DNA of 64,000 bases from Streptomyces ferrugineus (GCF_015160855.1 NZ_CP063373.1:5766001-5830000), one strand, 5' to 3'; numbered from the stretch's first letter, positions 16,163-25,243 are shown. Numbers and translations are program-made. Notes: a model not told the origin generated them from the letters alone.

Positions 16163-17018
16163 CGGCCGGGGGCGCTCCCCCGCTCCCGTTCAGGAAAGCG
16201 ACGACGCACCGCACGAACCACTCCGGATCGTCCAGCCACGGATGGTGCCCGGCGCCGGGCTGCACGGCGACTTCGGCGTCGGGGAAGACGTCGGCGGCGC
16301 GTCGGGCGAGGCCGGGGGTGGGGGATCCGTCGAGTTCGCCGGCGAGGACGAGGACCGGGGCGGCGAGCCGGGAGAGCTCGGCGCGGGTCCGGGGCGGGTC
16401 GTAGGCGCCGTCGGAGCCATAGACGTCGGCGGCCTCGTCGTTGTACTCGTCGTCGCCGAGCGCGTCGTGCTCCTTGGCCGCCTCGTCCCAGCGCCCGTAG
16501 AAGAAGGGCACGAAGACGGGGTCGAAGTCACCCGCCCCGGTCAGCCATGCCTCGAACGCGGCGAACGCCTCCGTGAACCAGGGCTCGTCCTCCCGCAACC
16601 GGGCGGCGGCCAGCCGTTCCTCCGCCGTGGGCGGCATCCCCAACGCCCATGGTGTCGCGGTCACCAGCGCCAGCCGTGCCACCCGCTGCGGATACCGGGC
16701 GGCGTACAACATGGCCAGGCTGCCGCCCGCCGAGTGCCCGAGCACATCCATGTGGGCGAGCCCCATGTGGTCGCGCAACACCTCCACGTCGTCCACCAGG
16801 TGGTCGCAGCGGTACGTGGCCGGGTCGGCCGGCACGGCCGAGTCCCCGGTGCCGCGCAGGTCGAGGAGCACGAGCCGCCGGTGCGCCGCCAGTCCGCCGA
16901 GGTCGCCCAGGTAGGCGGAGGCCCGCATGGGCCCACCGGGCAGGACGACGAGCGGTTCGCCCTCCCCACGCAGGTGGTAGGCGATCTCGGTCCCGTCGGT
17001 GGCGCGGAAGGTCGGCAT
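16134..17018 (-). CDS. Alpha/beta hydrolase, proline iminopeptidase-like (S33)
   Basis: 294 residues, ATG start. Alpha/beta fold: oxyanion block VVLPGGPMRASAYLGDL, strand LLDLRGTGDS, nucleophile elbow GHSAGGSLAMLYAARYP, acidic residue in LVLAGELDGSPTP and catalytic His in GAGHHPWLDDPEWF. Prolyl iminopeptidases carry the HGGPG and RGxG(R/K)S motifs; here PGGP and RGTGDS match only loosely, so a general esterase/epoxide-hydrolase-like role is possible. Stands alone; its end overlaps the convergent ABC ATPase. Confidence 0.82.
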   Translation of the reverse strand: MPTFRATDGTEIAYHLRGEGEPLVVLPGGPMRASAYLGDLGGLAAHRRLVLLDLRGTGDSAVPADPATYRCDHLVDDVEVLRDHMGLAHMDVLGHSAGGSLAMLYAARYPQRVARLALVTATPWALGMPPTAEERLAAARLREDEPWFTEAFAAFEAWLTGAGDFDPVFVPFFYGRWDEAAKEHDALGDDEYNDEAADVYGSDGAYDPPRTRAELSRLAAPVLVLAGELDGSPTPGLARRAADVFPDAEVAVQPGAGHHPWLDDPEWFVRCVVAFLNGSGGAPPAVNGGAWPRP

Positions 17019-17089
17019 GGACCCGATCTTGGCCGCCGGGCCGTCCGTTCGGCAACGGGGCAGGTCACGGTTGTGCGGGCAGCCCGCTC

Positions 17090-17122
17090 GGCGGGCCGCA
17101 CCGACAGAAAGTGCGGCCCGCC
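17090..17122. terminator. Strong perfect hairpin in a divergent intergenic region
   Basis: Arms GGCGGGCCGCAC and GTGCGGCCCGCC pair perfectly (12 bp, 9-base loop). There is no U-tract. It sits between two divergent genes, 72 bases upstream of the hydrolase start and about 100 bases upstream of paaK, so an ordinary terminator role is odd; it may insulate the promoters or fold a leader RNA. Confidence 0.5.
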
Positions 17123-17169
17123 CTCTTGCCTGATCAACGGCCGCCTGGATTACTGATCCCGAAGACCCA

Positions 17170-17185
17170 GACCGAATGATCGGTC
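17170..17185. promoter_or_regulatory. PaaR-like TetR operator before paaK
   Basis: GACCGAATGATCGGTC is a perfect 6-base inverted repeat with a 4-base spacer, 37 bases upstream of the paaK start. It resembles the ACCGA...TCGGT sites of TetR-family PaaR regulators, whose release by phenylacetyl-CoA switches on phenylacetate genes. The regulator gene is not in this window. Confidence 0.6.
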
Positions 17186-17222
17186 GTCCGGAATGACGCG
17201 GTTGGCGAGGGAGAGCTTCCTC

Positions 17223-18521
17223 ATGGCGGATACGACGGAACTGCTGGACCCGGGGGAACGGCTCGCCCCGGAGGCGCTGCGGGCGTTGCAGCTCGAGCGG
17301 TTGCGCGGATCGCTGCGGCAGGCGTACGACAACGTGCCCTTCTACCGTGCGTCGTTCGACAAGGCAGGGGTGCACCCCGACGACTGCGGTTCGCTCGCCG
17401 ATCTGGCCCGCTTCCCGTTCACGACCAAGGCCGACCTGCGCGAGAACTACCCGTTCGGGATGTTCGCCGTGCCCCAGGACCGTATCCGCCGTATCCACGC
17501 CTCCAGCGGCACCACCGGACGCCCCACGGTCGTCGGCTACACCGATGCCGACCTCTCCCTGTGGTCCGACATGGTGGCCCGCTCCATCCGGGCGGCGGGC
17601 GGACGCCCCGGGGACAAGGTGCATGTGGCGTACGGCTATGGGCTGTTCACCGGTGGGCTGGGCGCACACTACGGGGCCGAAAGGCTGGGCTGTACGGTCA
17701 TCCCGGCGTCCGGCGGCATGACGGCCCGCCAGGTCCAGCTGATCCAGGACCTCGGGCCCGAGATCATCATGGTGACGCCGTCGTACATGCTCACCCTCCT
17801 CGACGAGTTCGAGCGGCAGGGCGTCGATCCGCGCGGTACGTCGCTGCGGGTGGGCGTCTTCGGTGCCGAGCCCTGGACCGAGCGGATGCGCCACGAGATC
17901 GAGGAGCGGTTCGCGATCGACGCCGTCGACATATACGGGCTGTCGGAGGTGATCGGGCCCGGGGTCGCTCAGGAGTGTGTGGAGACCAAGGACGGGCTCC
18001 ATGTGTGGGAGGACCACTTCTTCCCCGAGATCGTCGATCCGATCACCGGTGAGGTGCTGCCGGACGGCGAGGAGGGGGAACTGGTCTTCACCTCGCTCAC
18101 CAAGGAGGCGATGCCCGTCATCCGGTACCGCACACGGGACCTGACGCGGCTGCTGCCCGGGACCGCCCGGGTGTTCCGGCGAATGGCGAAGATCACCGGG
18201 CGCAGCGACGACATGGTCATCCTGCGCGGGGTCAATCTCTTCCCCACCCAGATCGAGGAGATCGTGCTGCGCACCCCTGGCGTGGCGCCCCACTTCCAGT
18301 TGCGTCTGACCCGGGAGGGCCGCCTCGACGCCCTCACCGTGCGTGCCGAAGCGCGCCCCGACGCCTCCCCCGGGATCCGGGACGCCGCCGCGCAGGCCAT
18401 CGCGGCGGCCGTGAAGGACGGGATCGGGGTGTCGGTCGCCGTGGAGATCGTCGAACCGGAGTCGCTGGAACGCTCCGTGGGCAAGATCCGCCGCATCGAG
18501 GACCTGCGCCCCCGTCAGTGA
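17223..18521 (+). CDS. paaK: Phenylacetate-CoA ligase
   Basis: 432 residues from the ATG at 17223, chosen for GGGAGAG 7 bases upstream; an ATG at 17193 lacks one. PaaK features: LRQAYDNVPFYR near the N-terminus, P-loop HASSGTTGRPTVVGYT, YGYGLFTGGLGAHYGAE, DIYGLSEVIGPGVAQEC, and the C-terminal RSVGKIRRIEDLRPRQ with the catalytic lysine. Forms phenylacetyl-CoA from phenylacetate, ATP and CoA. The rest of the paa pathway (paaABCDE, paaG, paaZ) is absent here, so it probably feeds a locus elsewhere. Convergent with the next gene, overlapping by 7 bases. Confidence 0.93.
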   Translation: MADTTELLDPGERLAPEALRALQLERLRGSLRQAYDNVPFYRASFDKAGVHPDDCGSLADLARFPFTTKADLRENYPFGMFAVPQDRIRRIHASSGTTGRPTVVGYTDADLSLWSDMVARSIRAAGGRPGDKVHVAYGYGLFTGGLGAHYGAERLGCTVIPASGGMTARQVQLIQDLGPEIIMVTPSYMLTLLDEFERQGVDPRGTSLRVGVFGAEPWTERMRHEIEERFAIDAVDIYGLSEVIGPGVAQECVETKDGLHVWEDHFFPEIVDPITGEVLPDGEEGELVFTSLTKEAMPVIRYRTRDLTRLLPGTARVFRRMAKITGRSDDMVILRGVNLFPTQIEEIVLRTPGVAPHFQLRLTREGRLDALTVRAEARPDASPGIRDAAAQAIAAAVKDGIGVSVAVEIVEPESLERSVGKIRRIEDLRPRQ

Positions 18522-20014
18522 CCGGCGAACCGGTCCCGCAGCTCCCGCTTGAGGATCTTCCCGCTGGCGTTGCGCGGCAACTCGTCCACGAACTCCACCC
18601 GCTTCGGCGCCTTGAAGTGGGCGAGCTTCTCGCGCGCGTGGTCGATCAGTTCGGCCTCGCCCACCTCGCCGCGCGGCACGACGACCGCCGTGACGGCCTC
18701 GATCCAGCGCTCGTCGGGCAGACCGATCACGGCGACCTCGGCGACACCGTCATGGGTGTAGAGCGCGTCCTCGACCTGCCGTGAGGCGACCAGTACGCCA
18801 CCGGAGTTGATGACGTCCTTCACCCGGTCGACGACGGTGAAGTAGCCATGTGCGTCGCGCACGGCGAGGTCGCCGGAGCGGAACCAGCCGTCGCGGAAGG
18901 CCTCGGCGGTCTCCTCGGGCTTGTCCCAGTAGCCCTCACACAACTGCGGGGAGCGGTAGACGATCTCGCCGGAGGTGCCGTCGGGCACCTCCTCGCCCTG
19001 TTCGTCGACGACACGGGCGTCGACGAAGAGGACGGTGCGCCCACAGGAGTCCATCCGGCCCTTGTGCTCGTCCGGGGCCAGCACCATGGCCAGCGGGCCG
19101 ATCTCGCTCTGGCCGAAGCAGTTGTAGAAGCCGAGCTTCGGGAGCCGTTCGCGCAGCCGCTCCAGGACGGGCACCGGCATGATCGACGCGCCGTAGTACG
19201 CCTTGCGCAGCCCGCCGAGGTCGCGCTCGGCGAAGTCGGGACGGCCCGCCAGGCCGATCCACACGGTGGGCGGGGCGAACAGGCTGTCCACCCGGCCGGC
19301 CTCGATCAGGTCGAAGAGCCGGTCGCCGTCGGGGGCGTCGAGGATGAGGTTGGTGGCGCCGACCGCGAGGTACGGCAGCAGGAACACATGCATCTGCGCC
19401 GAGTGGTAGAGCGGCAGGGAGTGCACGGGGCGGTCGCCCGCGCTGAGGTCGAGGGCGGTGATGGCGCTCAGGTACTCGTGGACCAGGGCGCGGTGCGTCA
19501 TCATCGCGCCCTTGGGCAGGGCCGTCGTACCGGATGTGTAGAGCAGTTGCACCAGGTCTTCGGAGCGCGGCTCCGGGCCGTCGTACGCGGGAGCCGTCGC
19601 GAGCCGCGCCAGGAGCGAGTCGTCGGCGTCGCGCAGCGCCAATGTACGGACGTCCGAAGGCAGTCGACCGGCCAGGCCGGGGTCGGCGAGGACGAGACGG
19701 GCGCCGGACTGGCCGACGATGTAGGCGAGGTCGTCGCCGGTCAGGTTCTGGTTGACCGGGACATGGACGAGGCCCGCGCGGGCGCAGGCGAGGAACCCGA
19801 TCAGATAGGCGTCCGAGTTGTGGCCGTAGGCGCCGACCCGGTCGCCGGGGGCGAGGCCCGTATCGAGCAGGACGCTCGCCGCGCGGGAGACGGCCCCGTC
19901 GAGTTCCTCGTACGTCCATGAGCGGTCGCCGTACTCCACCGCGATCCGCGCCGGGGTGCGCCGCGCGCTGCGCCGCAACACCCCGTCAACCGTGCTGCCC
20001 TGTCCCTGCGTCAT
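18515..20014 (-). CDS. Long-chain-type acyl-CoA synthetase
   Basis: 499 residues. ANL-superfamily enzyme with P-loop LLYTSGTTALPKGAMMTH, YNCFGQSEIGPLA, the GDLAVRDAHGYFTVVDRVKDVINSGG block and terminal LPRNASGKILKRELRDRF carrying the catalytic lysine. Length and order are those of FadD-type fatty acyl-CoA ligases. It activates a carboxylic acid to acyl-CoA; substrate unknown, though the neighbouring paaK suggests aromatic or medium-chain acids as candidates. Ribosome site GAGGA lies about 10 bases before the ATG. Transcribed divergently from the acylase gene. Confidence 0.88.
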   Translation of the reverse strand: MTQGQGSTVDGVLRRSARRTPARIAVEYGDRSWTYEELDGAVSRAASVLLDTGLAPGDRVGAYGHNSDAYLIGFLACARAGLVHVPVNQNLTGDDLAYIVGQSGARLVLADPGLAGRLPSDVRTLALRDADDSLLARLATAPAYDGPEPRSEDLVQLLYTSGTTALPKGAMMTHRALVHEYLSAITALDLSAGDRPVHSLPLYHSAQMHVFLLPYLAVGATNLILDAPDGDRLFDLIEAGRVDSLFAPPTVWIGLAGRPDFAERDLGGLRKAYYGASIMPVPVLERLRERLPKLGFYNCFGQSEIGPLAMVLAPDEHKGRMDSCGRTVLFVDARVVDEQGEEVPDGTSGEIVYRSPQLCEGYWDKPEETAEAFRDGWFRSGDLAVRDAHGYFTVVDRVKDVINSGGVLVASRQVEDALYTHDGVAEVAVIGLPDERWIEAVTAVVVPRGEVGEAELIDHAREKLAHFKAPKRVEFVDELPRNASGKILKRELRDRFAGH

Positions 20015-20124
20015 GACTCATGATCCTCGGTGTGTGGCCGAGGCGGGTCAAGCACCTGGCTGGTGCGGTCCGACCCATGGGTACGCTCAACCGCTCCTTC
20101 CCTCAAAGACGTTGGGAGGCACAG

Positions 20125-22539
20125 ATGCGCACCACTCGCCCGAGACGCTTCCTCGTGGCGGCCGCGGCCCTGCTCACGGCATCGGCCACGCTGCCGGCCG
20201 CGGCGGCCGACCGGCCGGATCACCGCGAACGTCCCTCGCACGGCGCCATGTCCGCCGTGCTCCGCTACACCGAGTACGGCATTCCGCACATCGTCGCCGA
20301 CGACTACAAGTCCCTCGGCTTCGGCACCGGTTGGGCGCAGGCCGCCGATCAGGTGTGCACGCTGGCCGACGGGTTCGTGACCGTCCGCGGTGAGCGCTCG
20401 CGCTTCTTCGGGCCGGACGCGGCGACCGACTTCTCGCTGTCGTCGGCCACCAGCAACCTCTCCAGTGACCTGTACTTCCGCGGCGTACGCCAGGCCCGCA
20501 CGGTGGAGAAGCTGCTCGCCGAACCGGCGCCGCGCGGGCCCAGCCGCCAGGTGAAGGACCTGATGCGGGGCTTCGCGGCCGGGTACAACGTCTGGCTGAA
20601 GCGGAACCGGATCACCGACCCGGCCTGCAAGGGCGCCACTTGGGTGCGACCGGCCACCACGCTGGATGTGGCCGCCCGTTTCCACGCCCTCGCCGTGCTC
20701 GGAGGCCAGGGCGGCATCGTGGACGAGATCACGTCCGCCCGGCCGCCCACCGGCTCGGCAGCCGAGACCACGGGCACCGGTGCGGACGCCGAGGCCCTGA
20801 TACGGGCCGTACGCGAACGGACCGCCGATGCGGGCATGGGCTCGAACGCGGTCGCCTTCCGTGGCGACACCACGGCGAACGGCCGCGGTCTGCTGCTGGG
20901 CAACCCGCACTACCCCTGGCAGGGCGGGCGCCGCTTCTGGCAGGCCCAGCAGACGATCCCCGGCGAGCTCGACGTGGCCGGCGCCGCGCTGCTGGGGTCG
21001 CCGACGATCGCCATCGGCTACAACTCCCACGTGGCGTGGAGCCACACGGTGTCGACCGGTGTCCCGTTCAGCCTGCACCGGCTGGCCCTGGATCCCGCCG
21101 ACCCCACCGTCTACCTGGTGGACGGCAAGCCGGAGCGGATGAGGAAGCGCACCGTGACCGTCGCGGTCAAGGACGGCACACCGGTGACCCGCACCCAGTG
21201 GTGGACCCGCTACGGCCCCGTCGCCGCCTCCACCGACGGCGCGCTCCCGCTGCCCTGGACGGCGACCACGGCGTACGCGCTCAACGACCCCAACGCGGCC
21301 AACCTGCGCTTCGCGGACACCTCGCTCGGCTTCGGCAAGGCGCGCGCAACGGCCGACATCGCCAGGTCCCTCACCCGGCACCAGGGCCTGCCCTGGGTGA
21401 ACACCATCGCCGCGGACTCCTCGGGACACTCCCTGTACACCCAGTCGCAGGTGCTGCCCCGGATCACCGACGACCTCGTGGCGCGGTGTTCGACGGACCT
21501 GGGCCGGACCACCTACCCGGCGGCGGGCGTCGCGGTCCTCGACGGCTCCCGCGGCGACTGCGCGCTCGGCAGCGACCGCGACGCCGTCCAGCGCGGGACG
21601 TTCGGGCCCTCGCGCATGCCCACGCTGAAGGACGCGCCGTATGTGGAGAACTCCAACGACAGCGCGTGGCTCAGCAACGCCGACCGGCCGTTGACCGGTT
21701 ACGAGCGGATCTTCGGCAGCATCGGCACCCAGCGCTCCCTGCGCACCCGCGGCGCGATCGAGGACGTGGCGGCGATGGCGGCGCGGGGCGGACTGACCGT
21801 CCGGGACCTGGAGCGTCAGCAGTTCGCGAACCGGGTGCCGGCGGGCGACCTGGCGACGGCCGACGTGGCGAAGGCGTGTGCCGCGCTGCCGGGCGGTACG
21901 GCAACCGGCAGTGACGGCAGGGCCGTTGACGTGTCCGGGGCCTGCCCGGTGCTGGCGGCGTGGGACCGCACCATGGACACCGGCAGCCGGGGCGCCCTGC
22001 TCTTCGACCGGTTCTGGCGGAAACTGACCGCGACGGTTCCGGCCGCCCAGCGGTGGAAGGTGCCGTTCTCGGCGGCGGACCCGGTGCGCACCCCGAACAC
22101 GCTCAACACCGGCGCTCCCGGCTTCGCCACGGCCCTCGCGGACGCGGTCGCCGAGCTGCGGGCGGCGGGCATCGCGCTGGACTCCCGCCTCGGCGAGCAC
22201 CAGGTCGTCGTACGCAACGGCCAACGTGTCCCCGTGCACGGCGGCACGGAGGGGATGGGTGTGTGGAACAAGATCGAGCCGGTGTGGGACCAGGCGCGGG
22301 GCGGCTACACGGAGGTGACGACCGGTTCCAGCCACATCCAGGCGGTGGGCTGGGACGGCAGCCGCTGCCCGGTGGCACGCACGCTGCTGACGTACTCGCA
22401 GTCGTCCAACCCGGGCTCGCCCCACTTCAGCGACCAGACCCGGTTGTTCTCGGGTGAGAGGTGGGTGAGCGCGCGCTTCTGCGAGAAGGACATTCTGGCG
22501 TCACCCGCGTTGAGGGTCGTCCGCTTGAGCGAACGCTGA
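20125..22539 (+). CDS. Secreted Ntn-hydrolase acylase (penicillin/AHL/cyclic-lipopeptide acylase family)
   Basis: 804 residues; ATG at 20125 has GGGAGG upstream, and the longer frame from 20020 is rejected. A signal peptide with an AAA-type cleavage region precedes the mature chain. The Ntn nucleophile is Ser240 in AGMGSNAVAF, where autoprocessing would separate alpha and beta chains; further family blocks are GNPHYPWQGGRRFWQAQQTIPG and AIGYNSHVAWSHTVSTG. Members include Streptomyces penicillin V acylase, aculeacin A acylase and the AHL acylase AhlM, and the length fits them. It would remove fatty acyl chains from amides outside the cell. A hairpin terminator follows directly. Confidence 0.92.
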   Translation: MRTTRPRRFLVAAAALLTASATLPAAAADRPDHRERPSHGAMSAVLRYTEYGIPHIVADDYKSLGFGTGWAQAADQVCTLADGFVTVRGERSRFFGPDAATDFSLSSATSNLSSDLYFRGVRQARTVEKLLAEPAPRGPSRQVKDLMRGFAAGYNVWLKRNRITDPACKGATWVRPATTLDVAARFHALAVLGGQGGIVDEITSARPPTGSAAETTGTGADAEALIRAVRERTADAGMGSNAVAFRGDTTANGRGLLLGNPHYPWQGGRRFWQAQQTIPGELDVAGAALLGSPTIAIGYNSHVAWSHTVSTGVPFSLHRLALDPADPTVYLVDGKPERMRKRTVTVAVKDGTPVTRTQWWTRYGPVAASTDGALPLPWTATTAYALNDPNAANLRFADTSLGFGKARATADIARSLTRHQGLPWVNTIAADSSGHSLYTQSQVLPRITDDLVARCSTDLGRTTYPAAGVAVLDGSRGDCALGSDRDAVQRGTFGPSRMPTLKDAPYVENSNDSAWLSNADRPLTGYERIFGSIGTQRSLRTRGAIEDVAAMAARGGLTVRDLERQQFANRVPAGDLATADVAKACAALPGGTATGSDGRAVDVSGACPVLAAWDRTMDTGSRGALLFDRFWRKLTATVPAAQRWKVPFSAADPVRTPNTLNTGAPGFATALADAVAELRAAGIALDSRLGEHQVVVRNGQRVPVHGGTEGMGVWNKIEPVWDQARGGYTEVTTGSSHIQAVGWDGSRCPVARTLLTYSQSSNPGSPHFSDQTRLFSGERWVSARFCEKDILASPALRVVRLSER

Positions 22540-22544
22540 CTCAG

Positions 22545-22576
22545 TGTGGTCCCGTTCCACATGGGGCGGGACCACA
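22545..22576 (+). terminator. Hairpin terminator after the acylase gene
   Basis: Arms TGTGGTCCCG and CGGGACCACA pair perfectly over 10 bp around a 12-base loop, beginning 5 bases after the acylase stop codon. No T-run follows, as is usual for Streptomyces terminators. Confidence 0.75.
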
Positions 22577-22788
22577 TATGAGTGGCCCATGGGATCCACC
22601 ATGAATGCGCCCTACGTCAATAGCCGTTCACCAAGTGCTTCTTTTGCTTCTCTTGTGCTCCGATGCGCCCCTTTGGAGAAAGGTTTCGGGAAACCAAGAG
22701 CCACTTGGACTGGGCAGGACTTGTCTCAAGCGTTCAAGTCCGTGGTGCGTTCACCGATTTCGCGTGCCGCGTCGGGCAGGAGGGTTTC
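22577..22788 (+). promoter_or_regulatory. AT-richer leader/promoter region of the terpene operon
   Basis: This stretch is visibly less GC-rich than its surroundings. It holds an inverted repeat GGTTTC-GG-GAAACC at 22682-22695 and two copies of CGTTCACC (22625-22632 and 22748-22755) with a third half copy CGTTCA at 22731. The repeats may be regulator sites for the P450/terpene synthase genes; the nearby LAL regulator is an obvious candidate but unproven. Confidence 0.4.
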
Positions 22789-24252
22789 ATGGGCCGTACT
22801 GTGCCTGAACAGAAACGTGTATGGACGACAGGAACTGCTCCAGGCATATTCCCGCTCCTTGGTCACGGTATCGCGTTCTACCGACAACCGCTGGCGTTTC
22901 TCAATTCTTTGCCCACGTACGGGGATCTGGTCGAGATACGGCTGGGCCCCCAGCGCGCATGGATGGTGTGCCATCCGGAGCTGACCCACGAGGTGCTGAT
23001 GGATCCGCACACCTTCGACAAAGGGGGCCCGCTCTACGACAGGCTCGGAAAGCTGATGGGGGACGGTCTCGTCACCTGCCGTCAGCCGACGCACCGGGCC
23101 AAGCGCGCGCTGCTGCAACCCCACTTCCGGCCCTCCCACGTCGCGCATTACACGGACCTCGTCACGGAGGAGGCCGAGGCGGTGTGCCAGGGGTGGCAGA
23201 CGGGTCGGACGGTTCCCGTCACCCAGGCGATGATGACGCTCACGACCCGCGTGACCAGCCGTGTTCTGCTCTCCGACTCGCTGGACGACACGACGACCGC
23301 CGAGGTGGGGGACTGTCTCGCCGATGTGGTCCGTGGTCTGTTCGTCCGCACGGTCGTACCGATCGACGCCCTGTTCCGCCTCCCCACACCCCCCAACCGC
23401 CGCTATCGGCGCGCGCTGTCCCGACTGCACGCGATCATCGACGCGGTGATCGCGGAGCGCCGCAGGGGCCCCGACCGCGACGACGTGCTGGGAACCCTGC
23501 TGACCGCCGCGCGCGACGACGGCGGCGCGCCGGCGATCACCGACCAGGAGGTCCACGACCACCTGATCACGCTGCTGCTGACCGGCGTCGAGACCCAGGC
23601 ACTGACCCTGGCCGGGGTCTTCAGCCTGCTGGCCCGCCATCCGGAGGTGGAGCGACAACTGCACGCCGAGCTCGACTCCGTCCTCGCCGAAGGCCGACGA
23701 CCCGGTCCCGACGATCTGCCGCACCTCGTCTACACCCGGCGCGTCGTCACCGAGACGCTGCGCCACTCGTCTCCCGGCTGGCTCTTCACCCGCGTCGCCA
23801 CCCGGGAGACGGAACTCGCCGGATGCCGTCTGCCCAAGGGTGCTGCCGTCCTGTACAGCCCCTACCTCCTGCACCACGATCCCGCGTCGTTCCCCGACCC
23901 CGAGCGTTTCGACCCCGACCGCTGGCTGCCGGGGCGGTCCACCGCCGAGCAGCGTCGCGCGATGATGCCGTTCTCCGCGGGCAACCGCAAATGCATCGGT
24001 GACGAGTTCGCGATGGTGGAGGCCACCCTGGCGCTGGCGACCATCGCCGGCCGCCGGCGCCTGAGTCATCTGCCGGGGTACGCCGATCAGAAGCCGCGGC
24101 CCGGGATCACGATGGGACCACGTTCCCTGGTCATGTTCTGCGAACCCCGTTCGCGTACGCCCTCCGCCGCCTCGCTCACGCCCCGGGCAACAGCGGGCCG
24201 GCGCACATCGGACATCCGGACGGCAGGTGACGACGTTGTCGACAACGCATGA
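22789..24252 (+). CDS. Cytochrome P450, probable sesquiterpene oxidase
   Basis: 487 residues from the ATG with GGAGGG just upstream; a longer frame from 22663 is not supported. P450 hallmarks: I-helix LLLTGVETQALTLAG (the acid-alcohol pair is E-T), K-helix ETLR, and the haem loop FSAGNRKCIGDEFAM with ligand Cys402. The N-terminal PGIFPLLGHGIAFYRQPLAFL resembles terpene P450s such as CYP170 and PtlI types but differs from CYP170A1 as I remember it. It overlaps the terpene synthase gene by 26 bases, so it should oxidise that enzyme's hydrocarbon product. It needs ferredoxin and reductase encoded elsewhere. The last 30 residues, covering the overlap, are a non-conserved tail. Confidence 0.9.
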   Translation: MGRTVPEQKRVWTTGTAPGIFPLLGHGIAFYRQPLAFLNSLPTYGDLVEIRLGPQRAWMVCHPELTHEVLMDPHTFDKGGPLYDRLGKLMGDGLVTCRQPTHRAKRALLQPHFRPSHVAHYTDLVTEEAEAVCQGWQTGRTVPVTQAMMTLTTRVTSRVLLSDSLDDTTTAEVGDCLADVVRGLFVRTVVPIDALFRLPTPPNRRYRRALSRLHAIIDAVIAERRRGPDRDDVLGTLLTAARDDGGAPAITDQEVHDHLITLLLTGVETQALTLAGVFSLLARHPEVERQLHAELDSVLAEGRRPGPDDLPHLVYTRRVVTETLRHSSPGWLFTRVATRETELAGCRLPKGAAVLYSPYLLHHDPASFPDPERFDPDRWLPGRSTAEQRRAMMPFSAGNRKCIGDEFAMVEATLALATIAGRRRLSHLPGYADQKPRPGITMGPRSLVMFCEPRSRTPSAASLTPRATAGRRTSDIRTAGDDVVDNA

Positions 24253-25243
24253 GGAAATCAAGCTCGGCGCACCGGGCGGAATGCCGGTCTCCACTCTCCG
24301 GGACCTGATCGACACCAACCTCCGTATGCCTTTTCCGTTCCAGCGCAACCCTCATGAACCCGAAGCCGCGACGGGCGTCGACGCCTGGCTGAAGGTGTGG
24401 GGGCTGACGGACGATCCGGATGTGGCGGCGATGATCGCCCGCACCCGACCCGCCGAACTCGCCTGCTACACCAGCCCCTCCATGGATGCCGGTCTGCTGC
24501 AGATCGTGGCCCATCAGATCGCCTATCAGTTCGTCTTCGACGACCTCGCGGAGGATCTCGGCCGGCACTCTCCGGGCAGGCTGCTCCCCCTGCTGTGCGA
24601 AAGCGTCGCGATTCTGCGGGACGGCAGGCCGCCCAGCACTCCCCTCGGAGCCGCCCTGGCCGATCTCCACCGCCAGGTCCGGGAACGGTGCACACCCGCA
24701 CAGGCCGCGCGATGGGCCTGGCAGAGCCGTGAATACGTGCACGGCCTGTTGTACGAGGCCGTGGCCCAGACCCACCCGTTCCTCCCGCGCACCGGCGACT
24801 GCACCTCCATACGGTCGCTGACCGCGGGCGTCGAGCCGTTCTACCCGCTGTACGAGGCCGCCCAGCCACGGGAACCGACCGCGGCCGAGGTGCATCACCC
24901 CGTCGTACGGCGGCTGAGCCGGCTGTCGGCCGACGCGGCGGTGTGGACGGCCGACCTGTTCTCCGCGGTGAAGGAACAGCGCGCGGGCGAGATGATCAAC
25001 ATCGCCCTGGCCCACCAGCGCGAACACCGGTGCTCACTACAGACGGCCGTGCTCCTGGCCATCGAGGAGATCAACGGCACGATCGAGACGTTCGAAAGGC
25101 TCTACGACGGGATCAAACCGGAGTTGAGCCCCGCGGGCGTCGGCTATGTGGAGGGCATGATCGGGTGGATCCGCGGGTGCTACGACTGGTCGCGCACCGT
25201 GCCTCGCTACGCGGACGTGACGTCGGTGCCCGCCGTGCCGTAG
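24227..25243 (+). CDS. Class I terpene synthase (sesquiterpene cyclase) with altered NSE triad
   Basis: 338 residues from GTG. The first metal motif is D105-D106-L-A-E-D, within the usual DDxx(D/E) range. The second, normally NDxxSxxxE, reads A242-D-L-F-S246-A-V-K-E250: the Asn that binds Mg2+ is Ala, while Ser and Glu remain. The C-terminal RY pair (PRYADV) is kept, and length is normal for bacterial sesquiterpene synthases. It would ionise farnesyl (or geranyl) diphosphate and cyclise it in the cytoplasm; the Asn loss may change metal binding or product, or lower activity. Coupled to the upstream P450 and followed 48 bases later by a LAL regulator. Confidence 0.88.
   Translation: MTTLSTTHEEIKLGAPGGMPVSTLRDLIDTNLRMPFPFQRNPHEPEAATGVDAWLKVWGLTDDPDVAAMIARTRPAELACYTSPSMDAGLLQIVAHQIAYQFVFDDLAEDLGRHSPGRLLPLLCESVAILRDGRPPSTPLGAALADLHRQVRERCTPAQAARWAWQSREYVHGLLYEAVAQTHPFLPRTGDCTSIRSLTAGVEPFYPLYEAAQPREPTAAEVHHPVVRRLSRLSADAAVWTADLFSAVKEQRAGEMINIALAHQREHRCSLQTAVLLAIEEINGTIETFERLYDGIKPELSPAGVGYVEGMIGWIRGCYDWSRTVPRYADVTSVPAVP

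Noticed and set aside
22544..22984. Small + strand frame between acylase and P450
   Set aside because: It starts within the terminator hairpin and overlaps the P450 start in another frame; no recognisable protein.
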